Of a stretch of 64,000 nt of DNA, positions 16,769 through 26,208 are shown piece after piece. The number at the start of each line of letters is the position of its first letter. Position 1 is the first letter of the stretch. The stretch lies in the NCBI RefSeq assembly GCF_900217795.1, contig NZ_OBMQ01000009.1, forward strand, positions 84,359-148,358, written 5' to 3'. The notes beneath the pieces were generated by a model, which saw nothing but the letters and a program-made list of their open reading frames with translations, had not been told where the DNA came from and searched no databases. Source of the DNA: Ureibacillus xyleni (lineage in GTDB: Bacteria > Bacillota > Bacilli > Bacillales_A > Planococcaceae). The position numbers were made by a program, and so were the translations under genes.

Positions 16769-17818
16769 ATGAAAGCTTTTAATGATACATTATTACGCGC
16801 GGCTAAAGGGGAACGTACAGAATATACTCCTGTATGGTATATGCGTCAAGCAGGAAGATCCCAACCAGAATATCGTAAAATTAAAGAAACATATTCTTTA
16901 GAAGAAATTACACATCAACCTGAATTGTGTGCATATGTAACAAGACTACCTGTAGAGAACTATGATGTAGATGCTGCAATTCTTTATAAGGATATTGTCA
17001 CTCCATTACCTGGTATCGGCGTTGATGTAAAAATTAAAGCGGGTGTAGGACCTGTTATTTCAAACCCAATTCGAACTGTAAAAGATGTAGAAAATTTAGG
17101 CGAATTTAATGCAAAAGAACACACACCATTCGTGCTAGAGACAATTAAAATTTTAACTGAAGAACAATTAAATGTACCGTTAATTGGCTTTGCCGGAGCA
17201 CCATTCACATTAGCAAGTTATATGATTGAAGGTGGACCATCCCGTAATTACAACAAAACAAAATCATTCATGGTATCAGAGCCAAAAGCTTGGTTTGCAT
17301 TAATGGACAAGTTAGCGGATATGATTATTGCCGATGTTACAGCGCAAATTGAAGCTGGAGCTAAAGCGATACAAGTGTTTGATTCTTGGGTAGGTGCTTT
17401 AAATGTAGAAGATTACCGTGTATTTATTAAACCTATCATGACAAGAATTTTTGCAGAATTACGTAAAGAAAATGTACCACTTATCCAGTTTGGAGTTGGT
17501 GCAAGCCATTTAGTGAATGAGTGGAATGACCTTCCAATTGATGTTGTAGGTCTTGATTGGCGTATGCCTATTCGTAAAGCACGTGAATTAGGTGTGGAAA
17601 AAGCTGTACAAGGAAATCTAGATCCATCGTTACTACTTGCAGATTGGTCTGTTATAGAGCAACGTACAAAAGATATTATCGACCAAGGATTAGAAATTCC
17701 AGGGCACATCTTTAACTTAGGTCATGGTGTATTCCCAGAAGTAAACCCTGATGTATTAAAACGCCTTACAACTTTAATTCATGAGTATAGTCGTGAACAG
17801 GTGAGTAAATTAGATTAA
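16769..17818 (+). CDS. hemE: Uroporphyrinogen decarboxylase
   Basis: 349 aa. N-terminal signature [16 protein letters not shown] (residues 21-36), second signature [17 protein letters not shown] near 145, and the catalytic Asp in ALDKDI-like AILYKDI near 74. Converts uroporphyrinogen III to coproporphyrinogen III. First gene of hemE-hemH-hemY; AGGGGAAGG precedes the ATG. Confidence 0.97.
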   Translation: MKAFNDTLLRAAKGERTEYTPVWYMRQAGRSQPEYRKIKETYSLEEITHQPELCAYVTRLPVENYDVDAAILYKDIVTPLPGIGVDVKIKAGVGPVISNPIRTVKDVENLGEFNAKEHTPFVLETIKILTEEQLNVPLIGFAGAPFTLASYMIEGGPSRNYNKTKSFMVSEPKAWFALMDKLADMIIADVTAQIEAGAKAIQVFDSWVGALNVEDYRVFIKPIMTRIFAELRKENVPLIQFGVGASHLVNEWNDLPIDVVGLDWRMPIRKARELGVEKAVQGNLDPSLLLADWSVIEQRTKDIIDQGLEIPGHIFNLGHGVFPEVNPDVLKRLTTLIHEYSREQVSKLD

Positions 17819-17854
17819 GTAAACATCTATAGAAAAAACTTTCGAGGTGAAAAT

Positions 17855-18787
17855 ATGAAACCAGTACGTGGACTACTTGTCATGGCATACGGAACGCCAT
17901 ACAAAGAAGAAGACATTGAAAGATATTACACTCATATTCGTCATGGACGTAAACCTTCTGAAGAGCATTTAGAAGATTTAAAAAGTCGTTACAAAGCAAT
18001 TGGTGGTATTTCACCATTAGCAAAAATGACACAAAAACAAGCTGAAACTCTTGAAAAGCGTTTAAATGAAGTTCAAGGTGAAGTTGAATATAAACTATAT
18101 GTTGGTTTAAAACATATTGAACCATTTATTGAAGATGCAGTTGAAGCAATGGTGAAGGATGGTATTGAAGAAGCAGTAACAATCGTCCTTGCTCCACACT
18201 TTTCAACATTTTCCATTAAGTCATACAATGGCCGTGTAAAAGAAGCTGCAGATAAATTAGGAAGTACAATGAAAATTACTTCTGTAGAATCATGGTACAA
18301 TGAACCGAAATTTATCGAGTACTGGAAATTAGCAATTAATGCAGCCTTTGATGAAATGAGCGAAGAAGAACGTGAAAAAGCATGTTTAATCGTTTCCAAC
18401 CACTCATTACCTGAGAAAATTAAACAAGCTGGTGATCCATATGAAGATCAATTAATTGAAACAGCACGTTTAATTCAAGAAGCAACGGGTATTAAGAATG
18501 TCGAAGTAGGCTGGCAATCTGCTGGACAAACACCAGAACCATGGCTTGGTCCAGATGTGCAGGATTTAACGCGTGAACTATTTGAAGAGAAAGGTTTCCG
18601 CTCTTTTGTTTATGCACCAGTTGGATTTGTAACAGAGCATTTAGAAGTGCTTTATGATAATGACTTTGAATGTAAAGTCGTGTGTGATGAGCTTGGTGCG
18701 ACTTATAGACGCCCTCCAATGCCAAATACACATCCATTGTTTATCGATGCAATGATTGATGCCATTTATAATAAATTAGCAAATTAA
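17855..18787 (+). CDS. hemH: Coproporphyrin/protoheme ferrochelatase
   Basis: 310 aa. Family features: [19 protein letters not shown] at the N-terminus, [15 protein letters not shown], the metal-binding His in LAPHFSTFS near residue 115, and the distal [15 protein letters not shown] motif. Monofunctional Firmicutes enzyme that inserts iron into coproporphyrin III in the coproporphyrin-dependent pathway. 36 nt after hemE, with GAGGTG upstream. Confidence 0.97.
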   Translation: MKPVRGLLVMAYGTPYKEEDIERYYTHIRHGRKPSEEHLEDLKSRYKAIGGISPLAKMTQKQAETLEKRLNEVQGEVEYKLYVGLKHIEPFIEDAVEAMVKDGIEEAVTIVLAPHFSTFSIKSYNGRVKEAADKLGSTMKITSVESWYNEPKFIEYWKLAINAAFDEMSEEEREKACLIVSNHSLPEKIKQAGDPYEDQLIETARLIQEATGIKNVEVGWQSAGQTPEPWLGPDVQDLTRELFEEKGFRSFVYAPVGFVTEHLEVLYDNDFECKVVCDELGATYRRPPMPNTHPLFIDAMIDAIYNKLAN

Positions 18788-18800
18788 TATAGGAAGTGTG

Positions 18801-20219
18801 ATGAGGGTGACTTTAAGTAGACGAAAGGTTGCAATTATTGGTGGTGGAATTACTGGATTAACGGCAGCATTCTATTTACAAAGATTAGCACAACAAAATA
18901 ATTTGCCTATAGATGTTGTATTAATTGAATCATCTTTACGATTAGGGGGCAAAATCCATACGTTAAGAAAAGATGGATTTATCATTGAGCGTGGCCCTGA
19001 ATCATTCCTAGATTATAACAACAGTGTGCGAGAATTAGCCACCGATTTAGGCATCGAGCACGAGATGGTTACGAACAATCAAGGGCAAACTTATGTTGTA
19101 GTAGGTAGTGAACTAAATCCTATTCCCAATATATTAGCATACCAAGGATCACTTAAAGTCTCCTCCTTTATCACCTCTGGATTATTCTCACTAAGTGGTA
19201 AATTACGTGCAGCCGGTGATTTGTTGTTACCAAAAACAAGTGAAGATGAAGATGAACCGATTGGGGATTTCTTTAGACGTAGATTTGGAAAAGAAGTTGT
19301 AGAAAATTTAGTAGAACCTCTACTAGCAGGGACTTTTGCTGGAGATATTGATCACTTGAGTATACAATCGATGTTTCCTCAATTTTACCAACTAGAAAAA
19401 CAGCATCGTAGCTTAATACTTGGAATGAAGAAATCGTTACCTCATACAAGTAATCATCATAATGAATCATATCAAACGTTTAAAAATGGATTAGAGACTC
19501 TAATCGAATCCATCGAATCAAAGTTAACGCCAAAATCAATATTAAAAGGTGTCAAAGTAGAGTCGATTGATAAATTAAAGGATGGCTCAGTTCAAATTTA
19601 TTTTAATAATATTCCACCATTAAAATGTGATGCGGTCATTATGACAACACCATTTAATGTAACAAGAAGTGTTTTTAATAGCTATGGGTTGTTAGAAGAT
19701 GTACCAAATATGAACTATGCGACAATTGCCACTGTAACAATGGCATTTAAACAAAATGAAATCAAAAAGTACAAAGATGCCATGAACTTTTTTGTTTCAA
19801 GAAATAGTGATTTATCGATCACGACATGTACTTGGTCTAATCATAAATGGAACAATGTTGCACCAGAAGGCTACGATTTGTTACGTGTTTATATTGGACG
19901 TGTAGGTGATGAGGCAATTGTAGAATTATCAGATAGTGATATTGAAAAAACGGTACTACAAGATTTAAATTTAGCTATTGGTTTAAGTGAGGAACCAATA
20001 TTTACAGTTGTTACTCGTTGGAAACAATCAATGCCACAATATACGGTAGGGCATGAGAAGCGTATAGAACATATAAAAGAGCAATTATATACAGATTTTC
20101 CGAATGTAAAATTAGTTGGTAGCTCTTACGATGGAATAAGTGTCCCAGATTGCGTATCACAAGGGAAAAAAGCAGCACAAGAACTATTAAAGGAAATGTT
20201 TCAATTTCAGTTAAACTAA
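18801..20219 (+). CDS. hemY: Coproporphyrinogen III oxidase (CgoX/HemY)
   Basis: 473 aa. FAD-binding GGGITGLTAAFYLQR near residue 15, then GGKIHTLRKDGFIIERGPES, and the C-terminal GSSYDGISVPDCVSQG flavin motif. Oxidises coproporphyrinogen III to coproporphyrin III with O2. Start taken as ATG 18801, with AGGA 6 nt upstream; GTG codons at 18798 and 18807 are alternatives. Last gene of hemEHY. Confidence 0.95.
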   Translation: MRVTLSRRKVAIIGGGITGLTAAFYLQRLAQQNNLPIDVVLIESSLRLGGKIHTLRKDGFIIERGPESFLDYNNSVRELATDLGIEHEMVTNNQGQTYVVVGSELNPIPNILAYQGSLKVSSFITSGLFSLSGKLRAAGDLLLPKTSEDEDEPIGDFFRRRFGKEVVENLVEPLLAGTFAGDIDHLSIQSMFPQFYQLEKQHRSLILGMKKSLPHTSNHHNESYQTFKNGLETLIESIESKLTPKSILKGVKVESIDKLKDGSVQIYFNNIPPLKCDAVIMTTPFNVTRSVFNSYGLLEDVPNMNYATIATVTMAFKQNEIKKYKDAMNFFVSRNSDLSITTCTWSNHKWNNVAPEGYDLLRVYIGRVGDEAIVELSDSDIEKTVLQDLNLAIGLSEEPIFTVVTRWKQSMPQYTVGHEKRIEHIKEQLYTDFPNVKLVGSSYDGISVPDCVSQGKKAAQELLKEMFQFQLN

Positions 20220-20232
20220 ACAATAACTGCTT

Positions 20233-20276
20233 CAAGGATGTGTCTCAATATTGGGACACATCCTTGTCGTTTTTAT
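20233..20276 (+). terminator. hemEHY terminator
   Basis: AAGGATGTGTC...GACACATCCTT followed by GTCGTTTTTAT. Confidence 0.85.
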
Positions 20277-20331
20277 TTCATCCAAACTTCACAAATCTAA
20301 AGTAATATATTGAAAGAGGTGATGGGCATTT

Positions 20332-21288
20332 ATGAAACATGTACAGCTCTACATCATGCTTTTGTTTCTTTTCATTTTAGCAGGTTGTAATGAGCAAGCA
20401 TTTACGAAAATCAATCAACATCAATCTTTCGTGGCATCAGTCAATATATTGGAACCTTCAATCACCTTTTTTGAAGGGACAGAGGAAATAGCAAAATGGG
20501 AATTTGAGAAGGCTTATACTGGTGCGCTACTTATAAAAAAAGACCAGATATTATTATACGGTCATCAATTAGATGAAGCAGATCTTTATGAATTGTCTAC
20601 GGGTAAAAAAGTTCAAACGATTAAGTCGGGTATTGGGACAACAAATGCTTATTACGATGAAGAGCAAGAACGATTCTTTTTCACGAATAGTGAAAGTAAT
20701 ACTATAAGTAGCTTCAATGCTCACGGGAAAAAATTGGAGGAACTACAATTAGGAAACTATCCTATGTCCATGACGTCCCATAATGGAAAATTATATGTTG
20801 TAAATTATAAAGATACTATTTTATCAGTAATAGATTTGGACTTATTTGAAGTAGAAGATGAGTGGGAAATCGAAAAATCTTCTAATGGGATGATTATTCT
20901 TCCAGAAGAAGAGGTTGTCTGGATTGGTGGACACGGAGAAGGAAGTAAGCCAAACCAAGAGATTGATGTGTACAATATTAAAACAGGTGAACTACAAAGC
21001 GAAATTAATGTCTCCTTAATGCCAATTGGGTTTTCACGAAAAGAAACTACAGTTTTTGTTGTAAATCACGGTTCTAATGAGTTATTTGCTTTAAATCTCC
21101 AAGGGAAAGTGCTTTGGAATATGGAAGTTGGGGCAAATCCTTTTGTAGTGGCGACCTATAAGGACTATCAAGTTGTTACCGGATACGATGATCATAAAAT
21201 TTATTTTATAAAAGATAGGCAAATTCAAAAAACAATTGAGACAAATCAAGGACCGTTTCAGTTACTAGTAAGGGAGGTTGTGAAGTGA
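20332..21288 (+). CDS. Beta-propeller (YncE-like) lipoprotein
   Basis: 318 aa. Signal peptide with lipobox ILAGC (Cys19). The rest shows repeated blade-like segments (GNYPMSMTSHNGKLYVVNY, SVIDLDLFEVEDEW, VVNHGSNELFALNLQGK), a YncE/WD-type propeller on the outer face of the membrane. Exact function unknown. The stop overlaps the GTG of the response regulator by 4 nt, so it belongs to a four-gene unit with a two-component system and could be an accessory sensor or target. Confidence 0.75.
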   Translation: MKHVQLYIMLLFLFILAGCNEQAFTKINQHQSFVASVNILEPSITFFEGTEEIAKWEFEKAYTGALLIKKDQILLYGHQLDEADLYELSTGKKVQTIKSGIGTTNAYYDEEQERFFFTNSESNTISSFNAHGKKLEELQLGNYPMSMTSHNGKLYVVNYKDTILSVIDLDLFEVEDEWEIEKSSNGMIILPEEEVVWIGGHGEGSKPNQEIDVYNIKTGELQSEINVSLMPIGFSRKETTVFVVNHGSNELFALNLQGKVLWNMEVGANPFVVATYKDYQVVTGYDDHKIYFIKDRQIQKTIETNQGPFQLLVREVVK

Positions 21289-21977
21289 CAACTGTTTTAA
21301 TCGTAGATGATGAAATAGATATGCGAAATTTAATAGAAGTTATGTTATCAAGTTCAAACTTCAATACTTTAGCAGTATCGAATGGTGAAGAGGCTTTTCG
21401 CTATATAAAACAATATGATATTGACCTTATTTTGTTAGATGTGATGATGCCCGGGGAAGACGGTTTTATCGTTTGTAAAAAAATAAGAGAAATCTCTTCC
21501 ATTCCAATTATCTTTTTAACAGCTCGAGATGCCAATGAAGATAAAGTGAAAGGACTAACAATCGGTGGTGATGACTATATTGTCAAACCCTTTACCTCTA
21601 GTGAATTAGTTGCTCGTATAAATGCGGTTTTACGAAGAACAGGTAATCATATTGAATCGATTAATTATAAATACATTCATTATGGGCTTATTAAATTGGA
21701 CGAGATTGCTAGAAAAGTGTTTGTCGGAAGTGAAAATGTGCCGCTAACGTTAAAGGAATATGAACTACTTCATTTATTTATGCAAAATCCAAAGTCTGTC
21801 TACTCCCGTGAACAACTGTTAGAACGTATTTGGAATATCGATTATGCGGGAGGTACAAGAACTGTTGATACGCATATTAAAACATTAAGATTGAAATTAG
21901 CGAAACATTCGAAGGAAGCAAGCGAATATATCCAAACAGTTTGGGGTATTGGGTATCGCTTTGAGAAAAACAAATGA
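21285..21977 (+). CDS. OmpR/PhoB-type response regulator
   Basis: 230 aa. Receiver domain with acidic pocket VDDEID, phospho-acceptor Asp in LILLDVMMPGEDG near residue 53, Thr in FLTARD and Lys in YIVKPF. The C-terminal winged helix (PLTLKEYELLHLFMQNP ... GTRTVDTHIKTLRLKL) binds DNA. GTG start with GGGAGG upstream. Overlaps both neighbours by 4 nt. Its partner is the histidine kinase that follows. Confidence 0.93.
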   Translation: MTTVLIVDDEIDMRNLIEVMLSSSNFNTLAVSNGEEAFRYIKQYDIDLILLDVMMPGEDGFIVCKKIREISSIPIIFLTARDANEDKVKGLTIGGDDYIVKPFTSSELVARINAVLRRTGNHIESINYKYIHYGLIKLDEIARKVFVGSENVPLTLKEYELLHLFMQNPKSVYSREQLLERIWNIDYAGGTRTVDTHIKTLRLKLAKHSKEASEYIQTVWGIGYRFEKNK

Positions 21978-23359
21978 AAAAACTCTCGACGAAAATCTGG
22001 GGCCTTATCGTGCTGTTTTTACTCGTTACGATTACCTTTATGTATGTTTTAACGGAGTATTTATACGAACAATTGTATGTAGAAGATACAGAAGCTTCGA
22101 TGGTTGAAGTGGGAGAAAAACTTCGAACAAAATATAAAGGTGGTAAAGTAACGGATCAATTCATTCTGGATGTTGAAGAATTTAATACATATTCCAATTT
22201 TGATGTTTTTGCAGTTCGGAATCCGAGAGAGTTAAGTGCCTGTGTTCCTTTCGACATCGATTATGATGCCCTAATAGGACCAAATGAGCGAAAGGAATTA
22301 TTACAAGGAAATTCTATTACGAAAATCGGATACGAAGAACGATTTGAACGTCAAATTATTTCGGTCATATTACCTTTAACAGATCAAAGTCGATTAGAAG
22401 GCATTATTTATCTTTATTATCCCTTAGCCAAAATTAGCGAACTTGCCAATAAAGAAGTATTTTTATTAATTGGTTGTGCAATTATTTTTTCTGCACTTTT
22501 AGGGTTTTTTGTTTATGAAGGCATCCGCCATATTATGCGCCCTTTGAAAGAATTGCAAGAGGCTGTAGAAAAAATGTCTAATGGTAATTATGAAACACGT
22601 GTTATTGTTTCTTCAAAGGATGAAATTGGGAAACTATCAGAAGCGTTTAATGAAATGGCATCAAGTATTGAACGGGAAGATGAAGCACAAAAAAACTTCT
22701 TGGCAACTGTATCCCATGAATTACGGACACCCATTAGTTATGTGAAAGGATATTGTGAAGCAATTCAACAACAATTCATTGAGGGAAAAGATAAAGATGA
22801 GGCAATCTCGTTAATCGCAAGGGAAGCAAATCGAATGGAAAGGCTCACCAATGAATTATTGGAATTAGCAAGAACCTCAAATGAGCAGAACATTGAATTG
22901 TACCCAATAGTTTTGTCTGAAACAATTCGTGATGCGATTTGTCTTTTAGAGAAGAAATCAGCAGAAAAAAATATAGAAATTAAAACTAACTTCGATGAAC
23001 AAATAATTGTGGAAGGCCATGAAGAAAAGTTGAAACAAATTTTTATCAATACTATTGAAAATGCAATTCGTTATTCAAACAATGATTCAACTATTTCCAT
23101 TTTGACTAAAATAATGAATGGAAATGCCATTATTGAAATTATAGATAGAGGTATTGGAATTCCTGCAAAAGATTTACCACATATAACAGAACGTTTTTAC
23201 CGAGTTAATAAAGCTAGAAGTCGTGCTGATGGGGGGAGTGGTTTAGGACTATCAATTGTCGATCAGCTCGTAAAGCAGCATCAAGGAAATGTAACAATAA
23301 AAAGTGTAGTAGGGGAAGGTACAACAGTATCTATTACAATCCCACTAATGGAGGAATAA
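21974..23359 (+). CDS. Membrane sensor histidine kinase with HAMP domain
   Basis: 461 aa. Transmembrane helix at about 8-30, an extracytoplasmic domain of about 130 residues (one Cys, in LSACVPFD), and a second helix near 162-182. Then come HAMP, and the H-box FLATVSHELRTPISYVKG with His248. N box IENAIRYSNN, G1 DRGIGIPAKD, F box ERFYRV and G2 GGSGLGLSIV are complete, so it should be active. The stimulus is unknown; the sensor domain was not recognised. Confidence 0.92.
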   Translation: MKKLSTKIWGLIVLFLLVTITFMYVLTEYLYEQLYVEDTEASMVEVGEKLRTKYKGGKVTDQFILDVEEFNTYSNFDVFAVRNPRELSACVPFDIDYDALIGPNERKELLQGNSITKIGYEERFERQIISVILPLTDQSRLEGIIYLYYPLAKISELANKEVFLLIGCAIIFSALLGFFVYEGIRHIMRPLKELQEAVEKMSNGNYETRVIVSSKDEIGKLSEAFNEMASSIEREDEAQKNFLATVSHELRTPISYVKGYCEAIQQQFIEGKDKDEAISLIAREANRMERLTNELLELARTSNEQNIELYPIVLSETIRDAICLLEKKSAEKNIEIKTNFDEQIIVEGHEEKLKQIFINTIENAIRYSNNDSTISILTKIMNGNAIIEIIDRGIGIPAKDLPHITERFYRVNKARSRADGGSGLGLSIVDQLVKQHQGNVTIKSVVGEGTTVSITIPLMEE

Positions 23360-23361
23360 AA

Positions 23362-23886
23362 ATGAAGAAATGGTTATTTAGTATGGTTGCTGTACCAGTA
23401 TTATTAATGGGATGCTCCTCAAATGAAAAAGAAGTGGATACAAATGATGAACCTGTTGACGTAGAAGCTCTCGAAGTAAAAGTAAATATTTTAACCCCTG
23501 AAAAGGTAGCGGTAAATGAACCAATTGAACTCTCTGCCCACGTTACACAAAATAATGAAAATGTGGACGATGCAGAATCAGTGAAATTTGAAGTTTGGGA
23601 ATCTGGTTATCGAGACGAGGGCCAGATGATTGACGGTGAATTAGATAGTGAAGGCGTCTATAAAGCCGAGATTACTTTTGATCATGACGGTGTGTACTAT
23701 ATGTTTGCACATACAACAGCAAGAGGATTACACGTTATGCCGAAACAACAACTCATTGTTGGGAATCCGGATATGAGTAAAGTTATTGAAGATAATAGCA
23801 GTGATACAATGAACCATGGTAATACAGAGGAACATGGAGAAACAGAACACGAAGAAAGTACAAAAGAAGAAAATCACGGACATTAA
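23362..23886 (+). CDS. YtkA/FixH-like lipoprotein with His-rich C-terminus
   Basis: 174 aa. Lipobox LLMGC (Cys18). The Ig-like middle domain (ELSAHVTQNNENVDDAESVK, GVYKAEITFDHDGVYYMFAH, HVMPKQQLIVG) fits the YtkA-like/FixH domain. The last 25 residues contain five His and many Glu (NHGNTEEHGETEH ... NHGH), a likely metal-binding tail. It starts 2 nt after the kinase and ends the operon. Related proteins occur near copper or cytochrome-oxidase genes, so metal handling at the cell surface is a reasonable but unproven guess. Confidence 0.78.
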   Translation: MKKWLFSMVAVPVLLMGCSSNEKEVDTNDEPVDVEALEVKVNILTPEKVAVNEPIELSAHVTQNNENVDDAESVKFEVWESGYRDEGQMIDGELDSEGVYKAEITFDHDGVYYMFAHTTARGLHVMPKQQLIVGNPDMSKVIEDNSSDTMNHGNTEEHGETEHEESTKEENHGH

Positions 23887-23891
23887 AAACG

Positions 23892-23928
23892 ACCCCCCAC
23901 AAGTTTGAGCGTCTTGTGGGGGGTTAAA
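23892..23928 (+). terminator. Terminator-like hairpin after the two-component operon
   Basis: ACCCCCCACAAG - 9-nt loop - CTTGTGGGGGGT, a strong 12-bp GC-rich stem. The tail is TAAATATTTAA rather than a clean T-run. Confidence 0.7.
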
Positions 23929-23991
23929 TATTTAAGCGATTTACTTTTAGGTTCATAACAAATAGGGAACTAAACTTTTAATAAGATTTAA

Positions 23992-24117
23992 TTAAAGAGT
24001 ATTACATTTATCGCAAGTGCTGCTGTAGCATTCACTTTGTTCTTCGATTTTTTCGCCACACTGTACACAAACTTTATCAGGTAAGTTTTTGAAAAATTCA
24101 ACAACGTTTTCTAACAT
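23992..24117 (-). CDS. yhfH: YhfH-type small zinc-ribbon-like protein
   Basis: A 41-aa protein starting MLENVVEFFKNLPDKVCVQC and ending with a second cysteine cluster, CYSSTCDKCNTL. The CxxC...CxxxxCxxC pattern suggests a zinc site. AGGAGGAGAGC lies before the ATG at 24117. B. subtilis yhfH has the same size and cysteine pattern and lies close to lplJ (yhfJ), as here. Function unknown. Confidence 0.82.
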   Translation of the reverse strand: MLENVVEFFKNLPDKVCVQCGEKIEEQSECYSSTCDKCNTL

Positions 24118-24256
24118 AATGCTCTCCTCCTTTTTGGACAATCTGTTATATTACTGTTTTGTTATTTCAAATTGTACTATAACAGATTACGTTAGTCAAC
24201 ACCTATTTACAAAAATAATGTAAAATAAAAAATGAAAAAATAAGGGAGTGAAAACT

Positions 24257-25249
24257 TTGTATTTTATAGATAATAAAGGAATTACAGACCCACGTATTAA
24301 CTTAGCAATTGAAGAATATGTGTTAAAAAATATGGATATAGAAAAGGATGATTATTTACTGTTCTATATCAACCAGCCATCCATCATTATTGGGAAAAAT
24401 CAAAATACAATTGAAGAAATTAATACAGATTATGTTGAAAATAATGGAATCATTGTAGTGCGTCGTTTATCTGGTGGTGGAGCAGTATATCATGACTTGA
24501 ACAATTTAAACTTTAGCTTCTTAACAAAAGATGACGGAGATAGCTTCCACAATTATAAAAAGTTCACTCAACCAGTTGTAGATGCTTTAAAAAATCTAGG
24601 AGTGGATGCAGAACTATCAGGAAGAAACGACATTTTAGCAGAAGGCCGTAAAGTTTCAGGAAATGCTCAATATGCAACAAGAGGACGTATGTTTAGTCAC
24701 GGTACATTACTATTTAAAACAGACATCGACGCAGTTGCCTCTGCATTAAAGGTGAAAAAAGATAAGATTGAATCGAAAGGCATTAAATCAGTTCGTTCGC
24801 GAGTTGGAAATATTTCAGAATTCTTAAAAGAACCAATGTCAGTAGAACAGTTTCGAATGGAAATATTAAAGTCTATTTTCGGTGGAGAAGAGAACATTCA
24901 ATATTATGAACTAACAGAGGACGATTGGGAGAAAATTCATACCCTTTCAAAAGAACGTTACCAAACATGGGAATGGAACTATGGAAAATCGCCTCGCTTC
25001 AATATTCAAAAAACGCATCGCTTCCCATCTGGTGGAATCGATATCCGATTGGAAGTAAATAAAGGGATTATTGAAGAAGCAAAGATTTTCGGAGATTTCT
25101 TTGGAGTTGGAGATGTAGAAGAAATCGAAAAGCTTTTAGTTGGTGTTAGGTATGACCGTAGTGAAATTGCAAAAGCAATTGAAGAGATTGACATTCCTCA
25201 TTACTTTGGTGGAATAACAAAAGAGGATTTTCTACAGTTGATTTACTAA
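24257..25249 (+). CDS. lplJ: Lipoate-protein ligase LplJ
   Basis: 330 aa. The lipoate-ligase core RRLSGGGAVYHDLNNLNFSF is near residue 75. GRNDILAEGRKVSGNAQY with the catalytic Lys is near 135, and the C-terminal accessory domain is also present. Uses ATP to attach free lipoate to lipoyl domains. TTG at 24257 is chosen: AAGGGAG lies 8 nt before it and homologues begin M(L)FIDN; the GTG at 24248 overlaps the ribosome site. Monocistronic. Confidence 0.93.
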   Translation: MYFIDNKGITDPRINLAIEEYVLKNMDIEKDDYLLFYINQPSIIIGKNQNTIEEINTDYVENNGIIVVRRLSGGGAVYHDLNNLNFSFLTKDDGDSFHNYKKFTQPVVDALKNLGVDAELSGRNDILAEGRKVSGNAQYATRGRMFSHGTLLFKTDIDAVASALKVKKDKIESKGIKSVRSRVGNISEFLKEPMSVEQFRMEILKSIFGGEENIQYYELTEDDWEKIHTLSKERYQTWEWNYGKSPRFNIQKTHRFPSGGIDIRLEVNKGIIEEAKIFGDFFGVGDVEEIEKLLVGVRYDRSEIAKAIEEIDIPHYFGGITKEDFLQLIY

Positions 25250-25314
25250 TTGATTTCAATTAGTAAGATTTTGGGGCAAACTGTTTCACCTTACAATCAA
25301 GAATTGGATTTGCG

Positions 25315-25405
25315 TTTGTCGCTAAAGCTTTTGGTCGAGAAAAACCTTGCTTCAAACATTGTGGTAATTTTTGGGCTCGTCGCTAAAGCTTTCGGTGCAG
25401 AAAAA
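25315..25405. repeat. Two copies of a 30-bp motif, 61 bp apart, before a terminator
   Basis: TGTCGCTAAAGCTTTTGG (25317) and CGTCGCTAAAGCTTTCGG (25378), each followed by an AGAAAAA run. The reverse complement resembles the hairpin-loop motif CGAAAGCTTGCGACAG of the crh-clpP repeats, and the first bases resemble the core of the element at 31.7 kb. Confidence 0.6.
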
Positions 25406-25441
25406 TCCTCCCTCTCAAAAATGTGAGAGGGAGGATTTTTT
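25401..25441 (+). terminator. lplJ terminator
   Basis: AAAAATCCTCCCTCTC - 8-nt loop - GAGAGGGAGGATTTTT, a perfect 16-bp stem, T-rich on the + side and A-rich on the other. Confidence 0.92.
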
Positions 25442-25503
25442 GGTACAATAATATATAAAATATTAAGCCCTTTAAGTATATGGAGTTGGGGGAGGGATGT
25501 TAT

Positions 25504-26208
25504 ATGGAAAAACATCGAATTTTTATCGTTGAGGATGATGTGAAAATCGCCTCACTTTTAGCGGATACATTGCGAAAATATCAGTATGATGTTGAAATCG
25601 TTCAAAACTTTGAAGGAATCGTTGAGGAATGTTTAGCGTTTAATCCTCATATCTTGTTGCTTGATATTAACCTACCATCATATGACGGTTATTATTGGTG
25701 TCGTCAGTTAAGGCAGTATACGAAATGTCCAATTATCTTTATTTCAGCTCGTTCTGGGGAAATGGATCAAATCTTTGCCCTAGAAAACGGTGGGGATGAT
25801 TTTATTACGAAGCCGTTTAATTATGAGATTGTTCTTGCAAAAATTAAAAGTCATTTACGACGTACATATGGTGAATATTCAGCAAGACAAGAAGAAAGAA
25901 CGATTAAGCTTGGACAACTTACTCTTTACCTAGAGCGTATGGAACTGGTTATTAGAGATATTGAAATTCCGCTTCAAAAGAAAGAATGTATTATATTGGA
26001 TTTATTAATGGGCGGGTCACCTAAAGTTGTAACCCGTGAAAAGTTATTAGAAGAGCTTTGGGATGACCAGGCTTTCGTTGATGAAAATACACTAAATGTA
26101 AATATGACGAGAGTTAGAAAGAAATTAGTAGATTACGGAGTGCAATCTGTAATTGAAACGGTGCGCGGGGCAGGATATCGTTTTGTTTTAAGCTCGGAGG
26201 AAATGTAG
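25504..26208 (+). CDS. BceR-type response regulator
   Basis: 234 aa. Receiver with VEDDVK and phospho-Asp in LLLDINLPSYDG near residue 53, Lys in FITKPF; C-terminal winged helix (LEELWDDQAFVDENTLNVNM ... RGAGYRF). The DENTLNVNMTRVRKKL segment is typical of BceR/VraR-like regulators of peptide-antibiotic detoxification genes. ATG 25504 chosen (GGAGGG 8 nt upstream) over a TTG eight codons earlier. Directly abuts the kinase gene. Confidence 0.92.
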   Translation: MEKHRIFIVEDDVKIASLLADTLRKYQYDVEIVQNFEGIVEECLAFNPHILLLDINLPSYDGYYWCRQLRQYTKCPIIFISARSGEMDQIFALENGGDDFITKPFNYEIVLAKIKSHLRRTYGEYSARQEERTIKLGQLTLYLERMELVIRDIEIPLQKKECIILDLLMGGSPKVVTREKLLEELWDDQAFVDENTLNVNMTRVRKKLVDYGVQSVIETVRGAGYRFVLSSEEM

